Shown in pieces: positions 45,829 through 57,879 of a DNA stretch of 64,000 nt. Both the position numbers and the translations under genes were made by a program. How positions within the stretch are numbered: position 1 is the stretch's first letter; each line of letters opens with the position of its first letter. The stretch is from Zantedeschia hybrid cultivar (taxonomy: Eukaryota > Streptophyta > Magnoliopsida > Alismatales > Araceae), in assembly GCA_030544215.1 (NCBI GenBank), contig JARZZO010000013.1, positions 22,124,729 to 22,188,728 of the forward strand, given 5' to 3'. The notes under the pieces were generated by a model. It made no database searches. It saw nothing but the letters and a program-made list of their open reading frames with translations, and had not been told where the DNA came from.

Positions 45829-46259
45829 TATAAGGACCCACAAAAATTACAGTTACATACCATGACCTACAATTATGAAAAGGGTATATTCATAAATATC
45901 GAAAAAGTATAAACACAATTTTGAAAAGTTCATGTCCTGTGATGCAATAGATGATTTTCATAAGGTCTTAAGTATAATTTGTAAAGATTCTAGAGGTATC
46001 CTTAAATCACCAAAAAGAAGTTAAAATCAGTGAAGAAGTGTTGAATGAGGGTATAAAGCCAATTATAAAAGATACAAAAACTTAAATGTAAAAATACTAA
46101 AGGATACTGCTAAAGGATAAAGATACTGGTAAAAATAATGATAAGGTTTCTTGGCTTCCAAGAAACCTATGCCACCTCACTCCCCCACATGTCAAAAATC
46201 CAAGCTATCCTTATCTTAAGAGAGGGACACTTGTTTCCATCCTAAGTCAAGCCATCTCC

Positions 46260-46267
46260 TATAAATA
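46260..46267 (+). promoter_or_regulatory. TATA box of the D 5' LTR
   Basis: TATAAATA lies in CCTATAAATAGGGGGG. The counterparts are TATAAATA at 51,157 in the 3' LTR and TATAAGTA at 63,313 in D2. Confidence 0.7.
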
Positions 46268-46324
46268 GGGGGGTAGCCCCTCCCATCTCCCCATATCTTC
46301 TCCTCCCTCCTTGTCCATGTCTTA

Positions 46325-46423
46325 GAGAGTGAGAGTGGGAGAGAAAGAGAGAGAGGGAGGTAGAAAGAAAGAGAGAAAGAGAGAAAGAGAGAAAGAGAGA
46401 AAAGAGGGAGAGAGAAAGATTTA
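46325..46423 (+). repeat. GA microsatellite in the D LTR leader
   Basis: The run is (GA)n and GAAAGAGA type, about 60 bp after the TATA box. It is present again at about 51,221-51,310 and 63,401-63,422 with different lengths. Confidence 0.9.
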
Positions 46424-46959
46424 GAGCGGGAACGGGAGTTGCTTGTGAGGTTCTTCACACGCCTAAGGAGGCTTGGAGGGTGGCGCGAAGAGGTTCCGGC
46501 CATGTACATGAGAGCTTATGGTTAAAGGCAAGTACATGGTTCCGTCTCTATGGTTATTTCCAATCACAAATAGCCTATTTTTTAACATGTATTTTTCTAC
46601 AAATTTAAGTAGATGTTACTAAGCTGTTATGTTGTCAAAATGACGTAAGAGCCTAATTGGACTCTCAACTCATGCATAAATCCCATACTATAAGTCTCCC
46701 CTGTTTAAATCGAACATGCTTACGGTGCCACTTTAGGAGTCCATGCGTCCGAATCATATAAGCATCCTTGTGAGGTGGACATTAAGTAAAAGACACAACC
46801 CGAGGCAAACGGGTAAATCCTTGGTACGATTCTCCCAGTCCAGGTGGGACGGGTAGGTCCCCCTACTACGCAGTGGAAGCGCCAGTGGGCATTTGTCTTA
46901 CCGCTGGTTGCATGTCATGCTAACCTCCTCATGTTGTGGTTTGGATGCATGTCTGTTAA

Positions 46960-47270
46960 ATAAGTGAAAAGATTCATGCTGTTCGTATGCTATATTTATT
47001 TATGACTTCATGCTATACCATGATCTTTTAACCATGCCATGATACTATGCCAAGCCCCTATCATGCTTGTACTGATGACATGCCATGATGCTATGCCATG
47101 ATCAAGTCAAGTAATGCCATAATACTATGCATGATCAGGTCAAGTCACGCCATGATGCCATGCCATGATCTTCATGTTTATACTCACGTCATGCCATGCT
47201 ACACCATGATCTTTCGACTATGCCATGATTTGCCATGATCCCTATATTTAGTTGAAGCTTGCTATGTTAT
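46960..47270 (+). repeat. CATG-rich degenerate tandem repeat in the D LTR
   Basis: Repeats of GCCATGATGCTATGCCATGA and TCAAGTCAAG types occur here. In the other LTR (62,120-62,400) the approximately 37-bp unit is expanded to about three regular copies. Confidence 0.8.
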
Positions 47271-47698
47271 ATTCTATCATGACATGATTATATGGTATTA
47301 TCATGTTTCTTTTAATGTTTATATATGATAAGCCATGTAGTGGTATCATATGCTTGCTAAGTTGAATGAGACTTACCCTTGCTCCCTAACATTTTTCAGG
47401 CAAAGAGAAGTAAAGGTTAAGCTCTGAGACTACGAGATTTAGAGCTTGAAGATCGAACTACTATTTAACTGATGTAATATGTGAATATGATTAGAGATTC
47501 TAGGCAAGTATCGTAATTCATGTTATTTATTATTTGTGGATAAATTTGTGGTTATGATGGTTGATTCATGGTGTTATGGATGTGTGTATGTGCTCACTCT
47601 GGAGTAAGTATATGTTTGGGTTTCTTCCCACTATGGCGCGCTCACTGGTTCGAAGTAAGCCAACATGATTGAACCGGGTCATCGGGGCGTTAAGAGAA

Positions 47699-47708
47699 TG
47701 GTATCAGA
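47699..47708 (+). other. Primer binding site of element D
   Basis: TGGTATCAGA followed by CC is an initiator tRNA-Met type site with a slightly diverged end. It lies immediately after the 5' LTR. Confidence 0.8.
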
Positions 47709-48493
47709 CCAGTTCCAGACTAAGCACGTAAGTATGATCAACCTGAGCCACTGAACTAGGAACATAGGCATAGGATTGTGAGAAATTAGGTTTAAATGGA
47801 TGGATCTACTTTTCTTTACGGGGGAGAGCAACTGCACAGTGGTGAAGTGTAGAGGACAAGATAAGCCTGGCAAGTTATATGTCACAGGAAGGAACTAGAA
47901 CAATTGATAGAGCAATGAACTTGTTAATTACTTATGCCCTTGCTTGAAATACTGTAGGACTTAGGAAAAAGTCCAACTAGAATAAGCATAAGGTAACCTA
48001 ATGCACTCTAAGGATTTGTAAGTTGGTGTTTACTTAAGAAAACTAGAGCACTAAGATTCGTTTATGTTACTTAGCAAAACTATGGCAAGTTAATTATATG
48101 GTGGCTATAGCTACCGTATAACTAGCTTATCCATAGTAGAACAGAAGAGTTCATATAGTCATTACCTGACAAGATAGATCTAGTTGAAACCCCAGTTCTT
48201 ATGACTATTTTCACTCTTGGAGGAGTTCTCCAATCCCAAAAGTGCATTACCTCTCTTAAGGTAGAGATTGAAGATAGGCGACTCTCCACTCAATTACATG
48301 TAAGATGAAAGACTTTGATGTTATTCTAGGGATGGATTAGCTAGAACAACGCCATGTTATGCTTGATTGCCGAATGGAAAAGATTCTTTTTAGAATTCCA
48401 GGGGAAGAAGAGTTCTCTCTTAAACTCCCCAAACTTGGAAAACAATTATCTTAGCACTTAAAGCACGACGTTACATTGACAAAGGCTATTCAA
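47709..48493 (+). pseudogene. Element D gag/protease remnant
   Basis: No gag is recognisable. Near 48,200-48,440 a decayed retropepsin is visible, including MKDFDVILGMD followed by a stop where Trp is expected (about 48,305-48,340), and the downstream HVMLDCRMEKILF segment. The rest is noncoding decay. Confidence 0.65.
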
Positions 48494-48850
48494 CTTTTTT
48501 TTTTTTTTTGGTAAGTAATACCAAGAGTATATTCACAAAGAATAAATTTACAAGTTGGAATTCATGTTAGCACAAAATGATAGCTATGAACCCGATAGAT
48601 GATAATATAGATAACATGCTACTTTCCTATTTGGGGACATGCTATCACAATTTGATAGCTCTGTCTTAGGCTATGAAACAGAGATGTTGAAATTCTTAAA
48701 GATAAATTTAGCTCTTCTACTCAGTTTTCCTTCCCAATTGTAGCTTTCCGAAATGGATCTGATATCAGCAAGAATTGAAAGCAGCAGGTGCATTCTTGAT
48801 TGTTTCACTCATTGGAAAGTCCTGTTGCATTTCTCCTTCCAAATCCCCCA
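48494..48850 (-). mobile_element. Probable retroposed insert with poly-T (LINE-like 3' end) inside D
   Basis: A run of about 15 T (48,495-48,509) followed by GGTAAGTAATACCAAGAG looks like a polyadenylated 3' end read on the - strand. The insert replaces most of the RT between protease and RNase H remnants. There is no coding domain, and the parent element is not identified. Confidence 0.5.
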
Positions 48851-50690
48851 TGTTGTGTGCTTATGTAGTATGGTAAGGTAATTGCTTATGCATTCCGACA
48901 ACTAAAGGATCATGAGCTAAATTATCCTACCCATGATCTTGAATTAGCAGCAGTAGTTCATGCACTGAAAATATTAAGGCATTATTTATATGGAGTGCAA
49001 TTTCGAGTCTTTACAGACTATCAGAGCCTTAAATATATTTTCTCTAAAAAAGAATTCAATCTTAGACAGAGCCAGTGGATAGAATTCCTAAAAGATTATG
49101 ATTTTGAATTAAATTATCACCTAGGCAAGGCAAATATTGTGGCCGATGCCCTCAGCATAAAGCGGTTGATGGTGATCAGAGATTGGAAGATGATTGAGGA
49201 AGTTATTACTTCCTTATCTCAATTATCCATCCAATTTGTCATTGTGGAAAAGATTTCTAAAGCTCAGCAGAATGATCTTCAGTTGCAAGAACTGACTGAT
49301 AAGCCTGGATTTAAAACAAATGACCGTGGGGTGATATGTTTCTAAGACATATTATGTGTTCCCAAGGGCCAATAATTAAGAAAGGAACATTTGACCGAAG
49401 CTCATAGGTCAAAGTTCACTATTCATCTTAGAAGTACAAAGATGTTCCAAGATATGAAGCATACCTTCTGGTGGCCAAGTATGAAGAAAGATATTGCAGA
49501 TTTTGTTTCTAAATGTCTAGTCTGTCAGCAAGTTAAGGAGGAACATTAAAGACCCTTTGGACTACTTTAAAAGATAGAAATTCCAGAGTGAAAATTGGAA
49601 CATAGCATTATGGACTTTATTGTGGGTCTTCCCCGATCAGCACATAGACAAGATGCCATTTGGGTAATCATGGATAGATTCACAAAATCTGCCAATTTCT
49701 TGCCAATCAAGATTACACAGTCAGTAGAAAGTTTGATCAAGCTGTACATAGACAATATCATTAAGCTATATGGGGTTCCCAAGTCAAATATCTTCGATAG
49801 AGACTCTAGATTCACCTGTAGAATATGGAAGAGTCTCCAGTAAGTCTTAGGAACTCAATAAAAGTTTAGTATTGCCTTTCATCCTCATACCGACGGTCAG
49901 TCAGAAAGAACTATCCAGACACTAGAAGATATGATGAGAGCATGTAGTCTAGATTGCAAAGGAGATTGGGATAAAAATTTACCGTTGGTCGAGTTTACCT
50001 ATAACAATAACTTCCTTGTCAGTATTAAAATGGCTCTTTTTGATGCTTTATATGGGAGACCTTGCAGATCATCTATATGTTGGGATGAGTCTGAGGAGAG
50101 ACAAATGATAGGACCATATATTGTAGGCCAGTACAGAGAACATTCAACTTATCCGTCAAAGGTTGATAGCCGCACAAAATCGACAAAAGAGTTATGCCGA
50201 TCAGAGGAGAAAGAATGTCTCTTTTGAAGTCGGAGACCATGTTTTTCTGAAGGGTTCCCCATTAAAAGGGATTGTTAGATTCGGAAAACGAAGCAAGCTG
50301 GCACCTCGCTATATTTGTCCATTTGAAATCCTGCAGAAGATTGGAGATGCAACATACCAGCTAGTTCTACCACCTGCTCTTGAAGGAGTTCACAACATCT
50401 TTCATGTCTTCATACTCAAGAAATATCTTTATGACCCTTCCCATGTCATAGATTATGGTGAGCTACAGATCTAGCCAAATCTGAGTTATGAAGAACAGCC
50501 CGTGCAAATCTTGGACTTCAAGACAAAGGAGCTCAGAAATAAGACAATTCCTTTAGTGACAATTCTATGGAGAAACCAGTCAACAGAGGAAGCAACCTAG
50601 GAAATGAAAGAAGAAATTAGGAGAAAGTACCCACATCTTTTCGGTAAGATCTTCACAATATTCAAGTAATTTATTCAGTTAGCTTTAAAA
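48851..50690 (+). pseudogene. Element D RNase H, integrase and chromodomain
   Basis: RNase H lies near 48,870-49,170 (FRVFTDYQSLKYIFSKKEFNL, YHLGKANIVADALS). The integrase zinc domain (CLVCQQVK near 49,520) and core (DFIVGLPRSAHRQDAIWVIMD from 49,610; FHPHTDGQSERT near 49,880 in another frame) follow. The C-terminal GDHVFLKGSPLKG segment is near 50,240. After a TAG at 50,472 the same frame continues into a chromodomain-like segment (EEQPVQILDFKTKELRNK, 50,490-50,640). Several stops and frameshifts are present. Confidence 0.85.
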
Positions 50691-50699
50691 TTTGAGGAC

Positions 50700-50740
50700 G
50701 AATTTTGTTTAAGGGGAAGAGGATGTTAAGGGGAAGAGGA
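50700..50740 (+). other. Duplicated polypurine tract of element D
   Basis: TTAAGGGGAAGAGGATG occurs twice in tandem just before the LTR start at 50,741, so the tract is doubled with a period of about 17 bp. Confidence 0.85.
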
Positions 50741-51366
50741 TGTAAGGACCCACAAAAATTACAGTTACATACCATGACCTACAATTATCAAAAAGGGTAT
50801 ATTCGTAAATACCGAAAAAATATAAACACAATTTTGAAAAGTTCATTTCCTATGATGCAATAGATGATTTTCATAAGGTCTATAGTGTAATTTATAAGGC
50901 TTCTAGAAATATCCTCAAATCACCAAAAACAAGTTAAAATCGGTGAAGAAGTGCTGAATGAGGGTATAAAGCCAATTATAAAAGATACAGGGACTTCAGT
51001 GTAAAAGTACTAAAGGATACTGCTAAAGGATAAGGATATTGGTAAAAGATAATGGAAAGGTTTCTTGGCTCCCAAGAAACCTATGCCACCTCACCCCCCC
51101 ACATGTCAAAAATCCAAGCTATCCTTATCATAAGAGAGTAAGCCAAGCCATCCCTTATAAATATGGGGGTAGCCCCTCCCATCTCCCCATCTCTTCTCTT
51201 CCCTCCTTGCCCACGTTTTAGAGAGAGAGAGTGGGAGAGAAAGAGAGAGAGGGAGGTTGAAATAAAGTGAGAAAGAAAGAAAGAGAGAAAAGAGGAAGAG
51301 AGAAAGATTTAGAGCGGGAACGGAAGTTGCTTGCGAGTTCTTCGCACGCGTGAGGAGGCTTGGAGG
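50741..51366 (+). repeat. Element D 3' LTR, left part
   Basis: It starts TGTAAGGACCC and matches the 5' LTR up to GGCTTGGAGG, where element E is inserted. The uninterrupted site is visible in the 5' LTR near 46,471-46,482. Confidence 0.92.
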
Positions 51367-54300
51367 TATTGGGTTCTCGGGTTTCTCCGGATCTCCCGCA
51401 CAACGGAAATAAAATAAAAAATAGAGATCCGTTCCCTTTTCGAAAAATCTAAAAAATCGGATTATCGGATAATCGGTTCTTACCGTGTGCGGATTCGAAT
51501 CCGCAACCGATCGGTTCGGTCGGTGCGACACCGCAAGACGCGCAAAACGCCCGGCCTCTAGCAGAGTCCACGTGATCCTCTTCGCGATGGATATCCTCAC
51601 GTTCCTCGTTCTTCGCAGCCCACGAAATCTCCGCCGTTCGACGCAACGACCGCCGCAACGCGCGAACGATTTCCCATCAGACGAGAGTCGAAGAAGCAGC
51701 AGAGCAGATCCGGGGATCCAGATATGTCTGGGACGCCAGAGAGAGAGAAAAACAGAGGAGGGGGAGGCTAGGGTTAGGAGCAGCTTAGCCTGCTCAGCCC
51801 GTTCGCTATATTTTATACTAACCACGTGATTTTTCATAGAAACCCCCGATTTATATAAAATCTACTTATTTATCCATTGCCTTGAGAATCATTTGCGTGT
51901 GACCCTCTAGGCCCAATAACTAGTTCGATTAATAGCCCAATAAGCCCAGTGACTCCTCACTGGCTTTATTAATCAATTAATAACTATTTATTAATTAATT
52001 AATCAATCGAATTGATGTTGCACGTCAAATTCGACCGGGCCACCGATCACGTTGGGTGCCAAGCAACACCGCGTGAACCTGGAAGGTATCGGGGTTAAGT
52101 AATTGGAACCTTTTCGCCAATAGTTACTGTAACGACCCGTCACCCTATAATCGGGGATCCGATTACTAAATAGGTACCGAATCATTAATTTGGAGCCAAA
52201 CCAGGATTTAGATAAGTCTGAGAAATAAATAATAAACTAAGCTAAACATTCACATCGCATTGAATTAAAAAGGAAGGGCAAGAATTAAAATTATTACAAT
52301 GCGACTCGACACAGCAAATAATTACATACTCCAACTGAAAAAAAATAATTAAGTATACAGGCCAGAAAATAAAATAACAACTATATCGGGGCATACCCCG
52401 GAACACCGGCTGCTGGCACGCGACCCAAAGCAACACTCTCCTCGCTACGCCTACCTGGAACCCTCACCTAAAAACTGTAGGGGTGAGTCTCATCGAAAAG
52501 ACTCAATAGGGATCCTTCGATCCCTACCGCCCACTCACTCACCCCCAAGTGCAGCAACACAAATATAAATAATTTAAGCAAGTAAAGTAGTAAACATAAC
52601 TCCTAGATTTCGATATAAAACACATGCACAATTCTGAAACCATTCTACCACGGAGCCCACAACCAGCGTCTCGGCAAAACACGCCAACCACACGGCCGAA
52701 CGTGAGAAACTCCGACCCGCTGAGACCAAACAGCAACCCCTTGGATAGCGCGCTGGCTACTCCGGCCTGACAGGCTCCAAGTGGTTCTATTTCCCCCAGC
52801 ACGAGTGACACTCTGAATGTACCACTCCCACACTGGTATTAGCTATACCCTGGGGTACACTAGGTGACCCTCTCTCTAGGCGTCACCCCGCCCCTCCCAC
52901 ACCGGCGCCGTGTCACTCCCACACCAACACAGGGTGCCTAAGCGCTAACAACTGTCACTCTAGGCCCACGATCGTACAAAACACAACACGGTGCGATCTG
53001 ATCACATAGAATCCAATGTCATCGAGTACATTTCTACACATGCAATTAACTAAACTATCTAAGAATATAAACATGTGTTAATTGCATGGATTAATGAAAT
53101 TTTGGCTTGAATCGCGTCGCCCAATGCCGACGTCATTTAAGCTTCATAAACTAGTTTATGTGAAAACTGGCCTCGAAAGATGGCCTAAAATGCATCGTCT
53201 ATAAAGGTCGCCGTTCAAAAGGCGTCGCTGTCCGTGGACGCTCATTAGTCCAGAGACAGAGTCTGTTATCTGGGCTAAATCGCGTCGCGGGTGGAAGCCG
53301 CCTTTCTAAAAGGCGTCGCTGTCCCCCGACGCCATTTAACCCTCACAGACAGGTTCTTCCTCCGCCATCTCCCAATCTATGGGGTGGGATTTCCTCCTCG
53401 AATAGTGTAAAAACACAAACAAAGTGGAGAAGGAGGAGAAGAACCTAAATACCCATTAAAACACCCAAATTCTCATCACATGTATTTAGTATTTTCACCC
53501 CAAGAAAACCTCTAACCATGCTGCAAAGTGGAAAAAACATGATTTTTAAACGAAATACAACGGGGAACGTCACCCTACAGGTTACTCGAACTCCTCCTAG
53601 TTCCAAGCCGCCAACCTGCCTCGCCATACGCCGCCGCCGGTACCGCCGTGGACGCCGTTACTCCATCGGGACGTCGGCCGACGTCCGGAGAGAAAAACGC
53701 CACGGAGGAGATGGTGGTGGTAGTGGTGGGAGTTGGGAGGTTGATGGAGTGGAGGGAGAGATGGAATGGAGGGAGGAAATCAAGGATAGGGGGAGGGGTT
53801 GCCGGAGATCGGAGGGAAGAGAGGAGAGAGAAGAGAAAGGAGAGAATGAGGGAAAGGTGGGAGGGTTCGCGGGGTCAAACAAAAGTTGGGTAAAACGCGT
53901 CGTGCAAGCCCGACGTCATTTAGATGATAAGACCGGGTCGTACACTGACAAACCAGGGTCGTACTCTAAATGTCGTCGTCCATCCAAGACACCATTCAGA
54001 CGATATGACGGAGGCCGTACTCTCGCGCCCCAAGGCCAGCCCACGTGGTGCCCATGTGGCACAGCCTAAAACACGTCCACATTGTTGGACGCCGTTTGAA
54101 CCGCGTCGAGCGAAAAAGAAACTAAGTCTCAGCCCCATCAGGGCCCAAACTAAGGGATCCGACACCGAAACTGACCCGATAACTGAATCCGAAACCTCAA
54201 TCCTTACAGTTACCGCGTGGATATAATCCTTTATTCGTACAATGCTCTTGAGTCAACTCAGGGTATGGCGAGCTGTCAAATCCTAACCGGTCAACTCACT

Positions 54301-55005
54301 TGGATCGGATGCTGCCGTATAATATCAGAAAACTTCTTTCCCGATATTATCGTCCGCCTTGGCTGGGGACTTTCGCACATCCTTCCTAGAGTATTCTCTC
54401 TCATCGTACCGAGAGCGAATGATTCCTTATTGACACACAATTCCCTTCGACGGTATTCCGCTGTACCCGATCCTTAGCTACTTAGAATCCCGTGGTTAGA
54501 GATTCATAAACCAAGGTCAAAGCACAGAAGTCCACCGACAAGGTATCCTTAGTGTCTCAGGTCCGAGGACCATCTACGCAACTGCGACAATAGAATCAAG
54601 CTGGTCGACAGTGAGGTACGATACCATCCAGCGATTCAGTCGGATCAGTTCAGTGAACTCATTCTCTAATGAGCACCTACAGATTCGCCTTAGTGTCTTC
54701 ACACAAGTGACTATGAGATCAGTCACCCTCATCGCATGAGCAGGAGTAATCTGTAGTAGTATAACCGAATATCTGATGTCCATCTCGAATATCCTCTGAC
54801 TAGGAACGATTAAGAATATGTGTGTTTAAGTGATCAGTCTCACTAATATGATCTCATTATAATATGATCCTATCGTACATATTCACGGACTTCATTATGA
54901 GATGATAATTAATACGATTTACACACAATGAATATTATGCCATTATATTAATAAATGAACGAGATTACAAAGTCATATTGGCTTGTAGGCCACCTAAGAC
55001 TAATA
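51367..55005 (-). repeat. Element E 3' LTR interrupted by solo LTR C
   Basis: Without the 2,071-bp insert and its 5-bp duplication, about 1,563 bp remain, close to the 1,517 bp of the other LTR. The + strand ends are TATTGGG and GACTAATA. Confidence 0.9.
52138..54208 (-). mobile_element. Solo LTR C of the A/B chromovirus family, in the E 3' LTR
   Basis: It starts TGTAACGACC and ends CCTTACA as read on the + strand, flanked by a perfect GTTAC duplication (52,133-52,137 and 54,209-54,213). The empty site CAATAGTTACCGC is intact in E's other LTR (GTTAC at 60,828-60,832). It is diverged from A and B but keeps the hairpin clusters. No internal element sequence is present, so it arose by LTR-LTR recombination. 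Confidence 0.95.
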
Positions 55006-55582
55006 ATCTCCCAATTGGACTAAAGTCAATCACCTTTATACAGCAAGCCTATAGACTCTTGGTGACGCTCAAACACAATTTGAGCCAACGGCTTTGTCAG
55101 TGGATCTACTATATTGTCGACAGATGGAACTCTTTCCACCATTACATCTCTTCTGGATATTATCTCTCTGATAAGATGAAAGCGCCTCAGAATATCTTTC
55201 GATTTCTGATGAGATCGCGGCTCTTTCACTTGTGCAATAGTCCCATTGTTGTCGCACAACAACGGAACATGATCAAAGATGCATGGAACTATGTCAAGGT
55301 CGGTGATGAACTTCTTCAATTGTGAACTTCCTTGAAAGCTTCAGCTGCAGTGATCTGCTCAGCTTCAGTCGTCGAATCTACAGTGGTTGCTTGCTTGGAA
55401 CTCTTCCAGCATACTGCTCGTCCGTTCAAAGTAAACACGAATACAGATGTAGACTTGCTATCATCTGGATCTGACTGGAAACTCGAGTCAGTAAAGTCTC
55501 GCAGTTTCAAGTCACCTCCTCCATAGAAAAGAAACATATCCTTAGTTCTTCTCAAGTACTTAAGGATACATTTCACTGCCTT
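55006..55582 (-). pseudogene. Element E RNase H and polypurine tract
   Basis: Copia RNase H is read on the - strand in two overlapping frames (55,576-55,316 and 55,319-55,026): FTDSSFQSDPDDSKSTSVF, CWKSSKQATTVDSTTEAEQI, LLCDNNGTIAQVKEPRSHQK and HLIREII. A small frameshift lies near 55,318. It ends about 20 bp before the LTR. The tract TTGGGAGAT on the - strand precedes the LTR. Confidence 0.87.
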
Positions 55583-56520
55583 CTAGTGCTCTTCGCCTGG
55601 ATCAGCCTGAAATCTGCTCGTAACACTTAGAGCAAATGTAACATCAGGCCGTGTACATAGCATGGCATACATGATAGATCCTATGGCAGAGGCATAGGGT
55701 ACTATATCTATGAGTGTCCTCTCATCAGGAGTCTTAGGAGACTGCTCCTTTGAGAGATTAATTTCATGTCTCATCGGTATGAGACCTCTCTTGGAATTTT
55801 CCATGCCAAACCTTTTGACTATGGTTTCTATGTATAAGGATTGGGTCATTTCAAGCATCTTCTTTGATCTATCTCTACAGATCCGTATTCCCAATACGTA
55901 GGATGCTTCTCCCAAATCTTTCATGGAAAAGTTTTTCGATAGCCAGATCTTTACCGATGACATCATAGCTACATCATTCCTAATGAGTAGTATGTCGTCT
56001 ACGTAAAAAACTAAGAAGGTGACTGCGCTCCCACTGGTCTTCTTGTACACACAAGGCTTATCTTCACTCTTAATGAAGTTATAAGACTTGACAGCCTTGT
56101 CAAATCTTATGTTCCAGCTCCGAGAAGCTTGCTTCAATCCGTAAATAGACCTTTGAAGCTTGCACACTTTATCTAGAAATTCTTTGGATGTGAAGCCTTA
56201 TGGTTGTATCATATACACCTCTTCCTCAAGGTTACCGTTAAGGAAGGCAATCTTCAGATCTATCTGCCATATCTTGTAATCGTAGTGTGCAGCTATGACG
56301 AGTAGAACTCTGATCGACTTTATTATGGCAACTAGTGAGAAAGTTTCATCATAGTCAATTCCTTGCCTTTGACGATATCCCTTTGCCACCAACCTTACCT
56401 TATAAGTATCGATCCGTCCATCAGCACCGATCTTTCTCTTAAAGATCCACTTGCATCCGATGGGTAAAATACCCTTAGGCAAGTCCTCCAAGTTCCAAAC
56501 TTGGTTGGTGTACATGGACT
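55583..56520 (-). pseudogene. Element E reverse transcriptase
   Basis: Copia RT is read on the - strand. The N-terminal part at 56,515-56,198 has GCKWIFKRKIGADGRIDTYK, RLVAKGYRQRQGIDYDETF and DLKIAFLNGNLEEEVYM. A stop at 56,198 and a short out-of-frame gap follow. The second part at 56,167-55,583 has SIYGLKQASRSWN, the catalytic FYVDDILLI (near 55,995) and DLGEASYVLGI. It spans, uninterrupted, the site at which D was inserted in copia-1. Confidence 0.9.
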
Positions 56521-56599
56521 AGATTTCTAAGTTCATGGCTTCTCGCCATCTCTCGGCTTCTGGGCCTTCTATGGCCTCCTAGTAGGTTTTAGGATCATC

Positions 56600-57872
56600 A
56601 TCCTCATTATAATGCAGCTGTTTGGGAATCTGGAACCTCTTACAGTACTATTTTACTCCCACTGCCCTCCTGGAGAAGGTATTCCTCTTCCAAGAAGACA
56701 GCTTTTCTGGCGACAAACACCTTTTGTTCACCAGGATGATAAAAATAATATCCAAAGGTTTCCTTTGGATATCCCACAAACTTGCATTTATGAGTTCGTG
56801 ATTCCAGTTTGTCTGAATCATGCCTCTTTACATGAGCAAGAAAACCCAAGACTTTAACATGTTTAAATTCTAGTTTCTTGCATTTCCATATCTCATATGG
56901 AGTAGAGACCACATACTTGCTGGGTACTATGTTCAGTAGGTATGCTACTGACTCTAGAGCATAACCCCAGAGGGACACTGATAATCCTGAAAAGTTCATC
57001 ATGGATCGCACCATGTCCAATAAGGTGCGATTCCTCCTTTCTGATTGTACCTGAACAAATTCAGGAACTGATATCTCATCTGATGATAATGCAGCTGTTT
57101 GGGAATCTAGAACCTCTTCCAGTACTATTTTACTCCCACTGTCCTCCTGGAGAAGGTATTCCTCTTCCAGGAAGACAGTTTTCCTAGCGACAAACACCTT
57201 TTGTTCACCAGGATGATAAAAATAGTATCCAAAGGCTTCCTTTGGATATCCCACAAACCTGCATTTATCAGTTCGTGATTTTAGTTTGTCTGAATCATGC
57301 CTCTTTACATGAACAGAAAAACCTCAGACTTTAACATGTTTAAATTCTAGTTTCCTGCCTTTCTATATCTCATATGGAGTAGAGGCCACAGACTTGCTGG
57401 GTACTCTATTCAGTAGGTATGCTGCTAACTCTAGAATATACCCCCAGAGGGACACTGATAATCCTGAAAAGCTCATCATGGATCGCACCATGTCCAATAA
57501 GGTGCGATTCCTCCTTTTTGATACACCATTCATCTGTGGTGTATATAGAGGGGTCAGCTGAGAAAGGATACCATTATCCTTTAAGAATTGTATGACATTA
57601 GTACTCAAGTATTCTCCTCCTCGATCTGATCGAAGAGCTTTAATACTCTTTCCTAACTGCTTCTCTACCTCATTCTTGAACTTCTCAAATGCTTCTGATT
57701 TGTACTTCATCAAGTACATATAGCTGAATCTTGAGAAGTCATCGGTGAACGTAATGAAGTATGAAAAACCATTTTTGGCTTGAGTGGACATAGGACCACA
57801 TACATCTTGAGAAGTGTGGTCATGAATAGCATAGTGGGTTTGACTGGAGCCAACAGCCAAATGCACACACAA
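56600..57872 (-). pseudogene. Element E integrase with a 478-bp tandem duplication
   Basis: On the - strand, the core starts at 57,872 (VCGPMSTQAKNGFSYFITF, TLRSDRGGEY-like ALRSDRGGEYLSTN, PQMNGVSKRRNRTLLDM). The C-terminal region then appears twice: the stretch from RRNRTLLDMVRSMM to FLEEEYLLQE occurs in about 57,510-57,090 and again in about 57,030-56,610. The repeat offset is about 478 bp. The zinc domain, protease and gag before it are missing. Frameshifts and stops are present. Confidence 0.87.
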
Positions 57873-57879
57873 TCTAACA

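Larger units (their letters stand above)
45829..47697 (+). repeat. Element D 5' LTR
   Basis: It starts TATAAGGACCC (TG changed to TA; the other copies read TGTAAGGACCC) and ends near GGGGCGTTAAGAGA before the primer site. It contains a TATA box at 46,260, a GA-rich microsatellite at 46,325-46,423 and a CATG-rich repeat block (46,960-47,270). Confidence 0.85.

Noticed and set aside
51106..51837. 243-codon - strand frame crossing the D/E junction
   Set aside because: It spans two different LTRs and a GA microsatellite, so it cannot be an ancestral gene.
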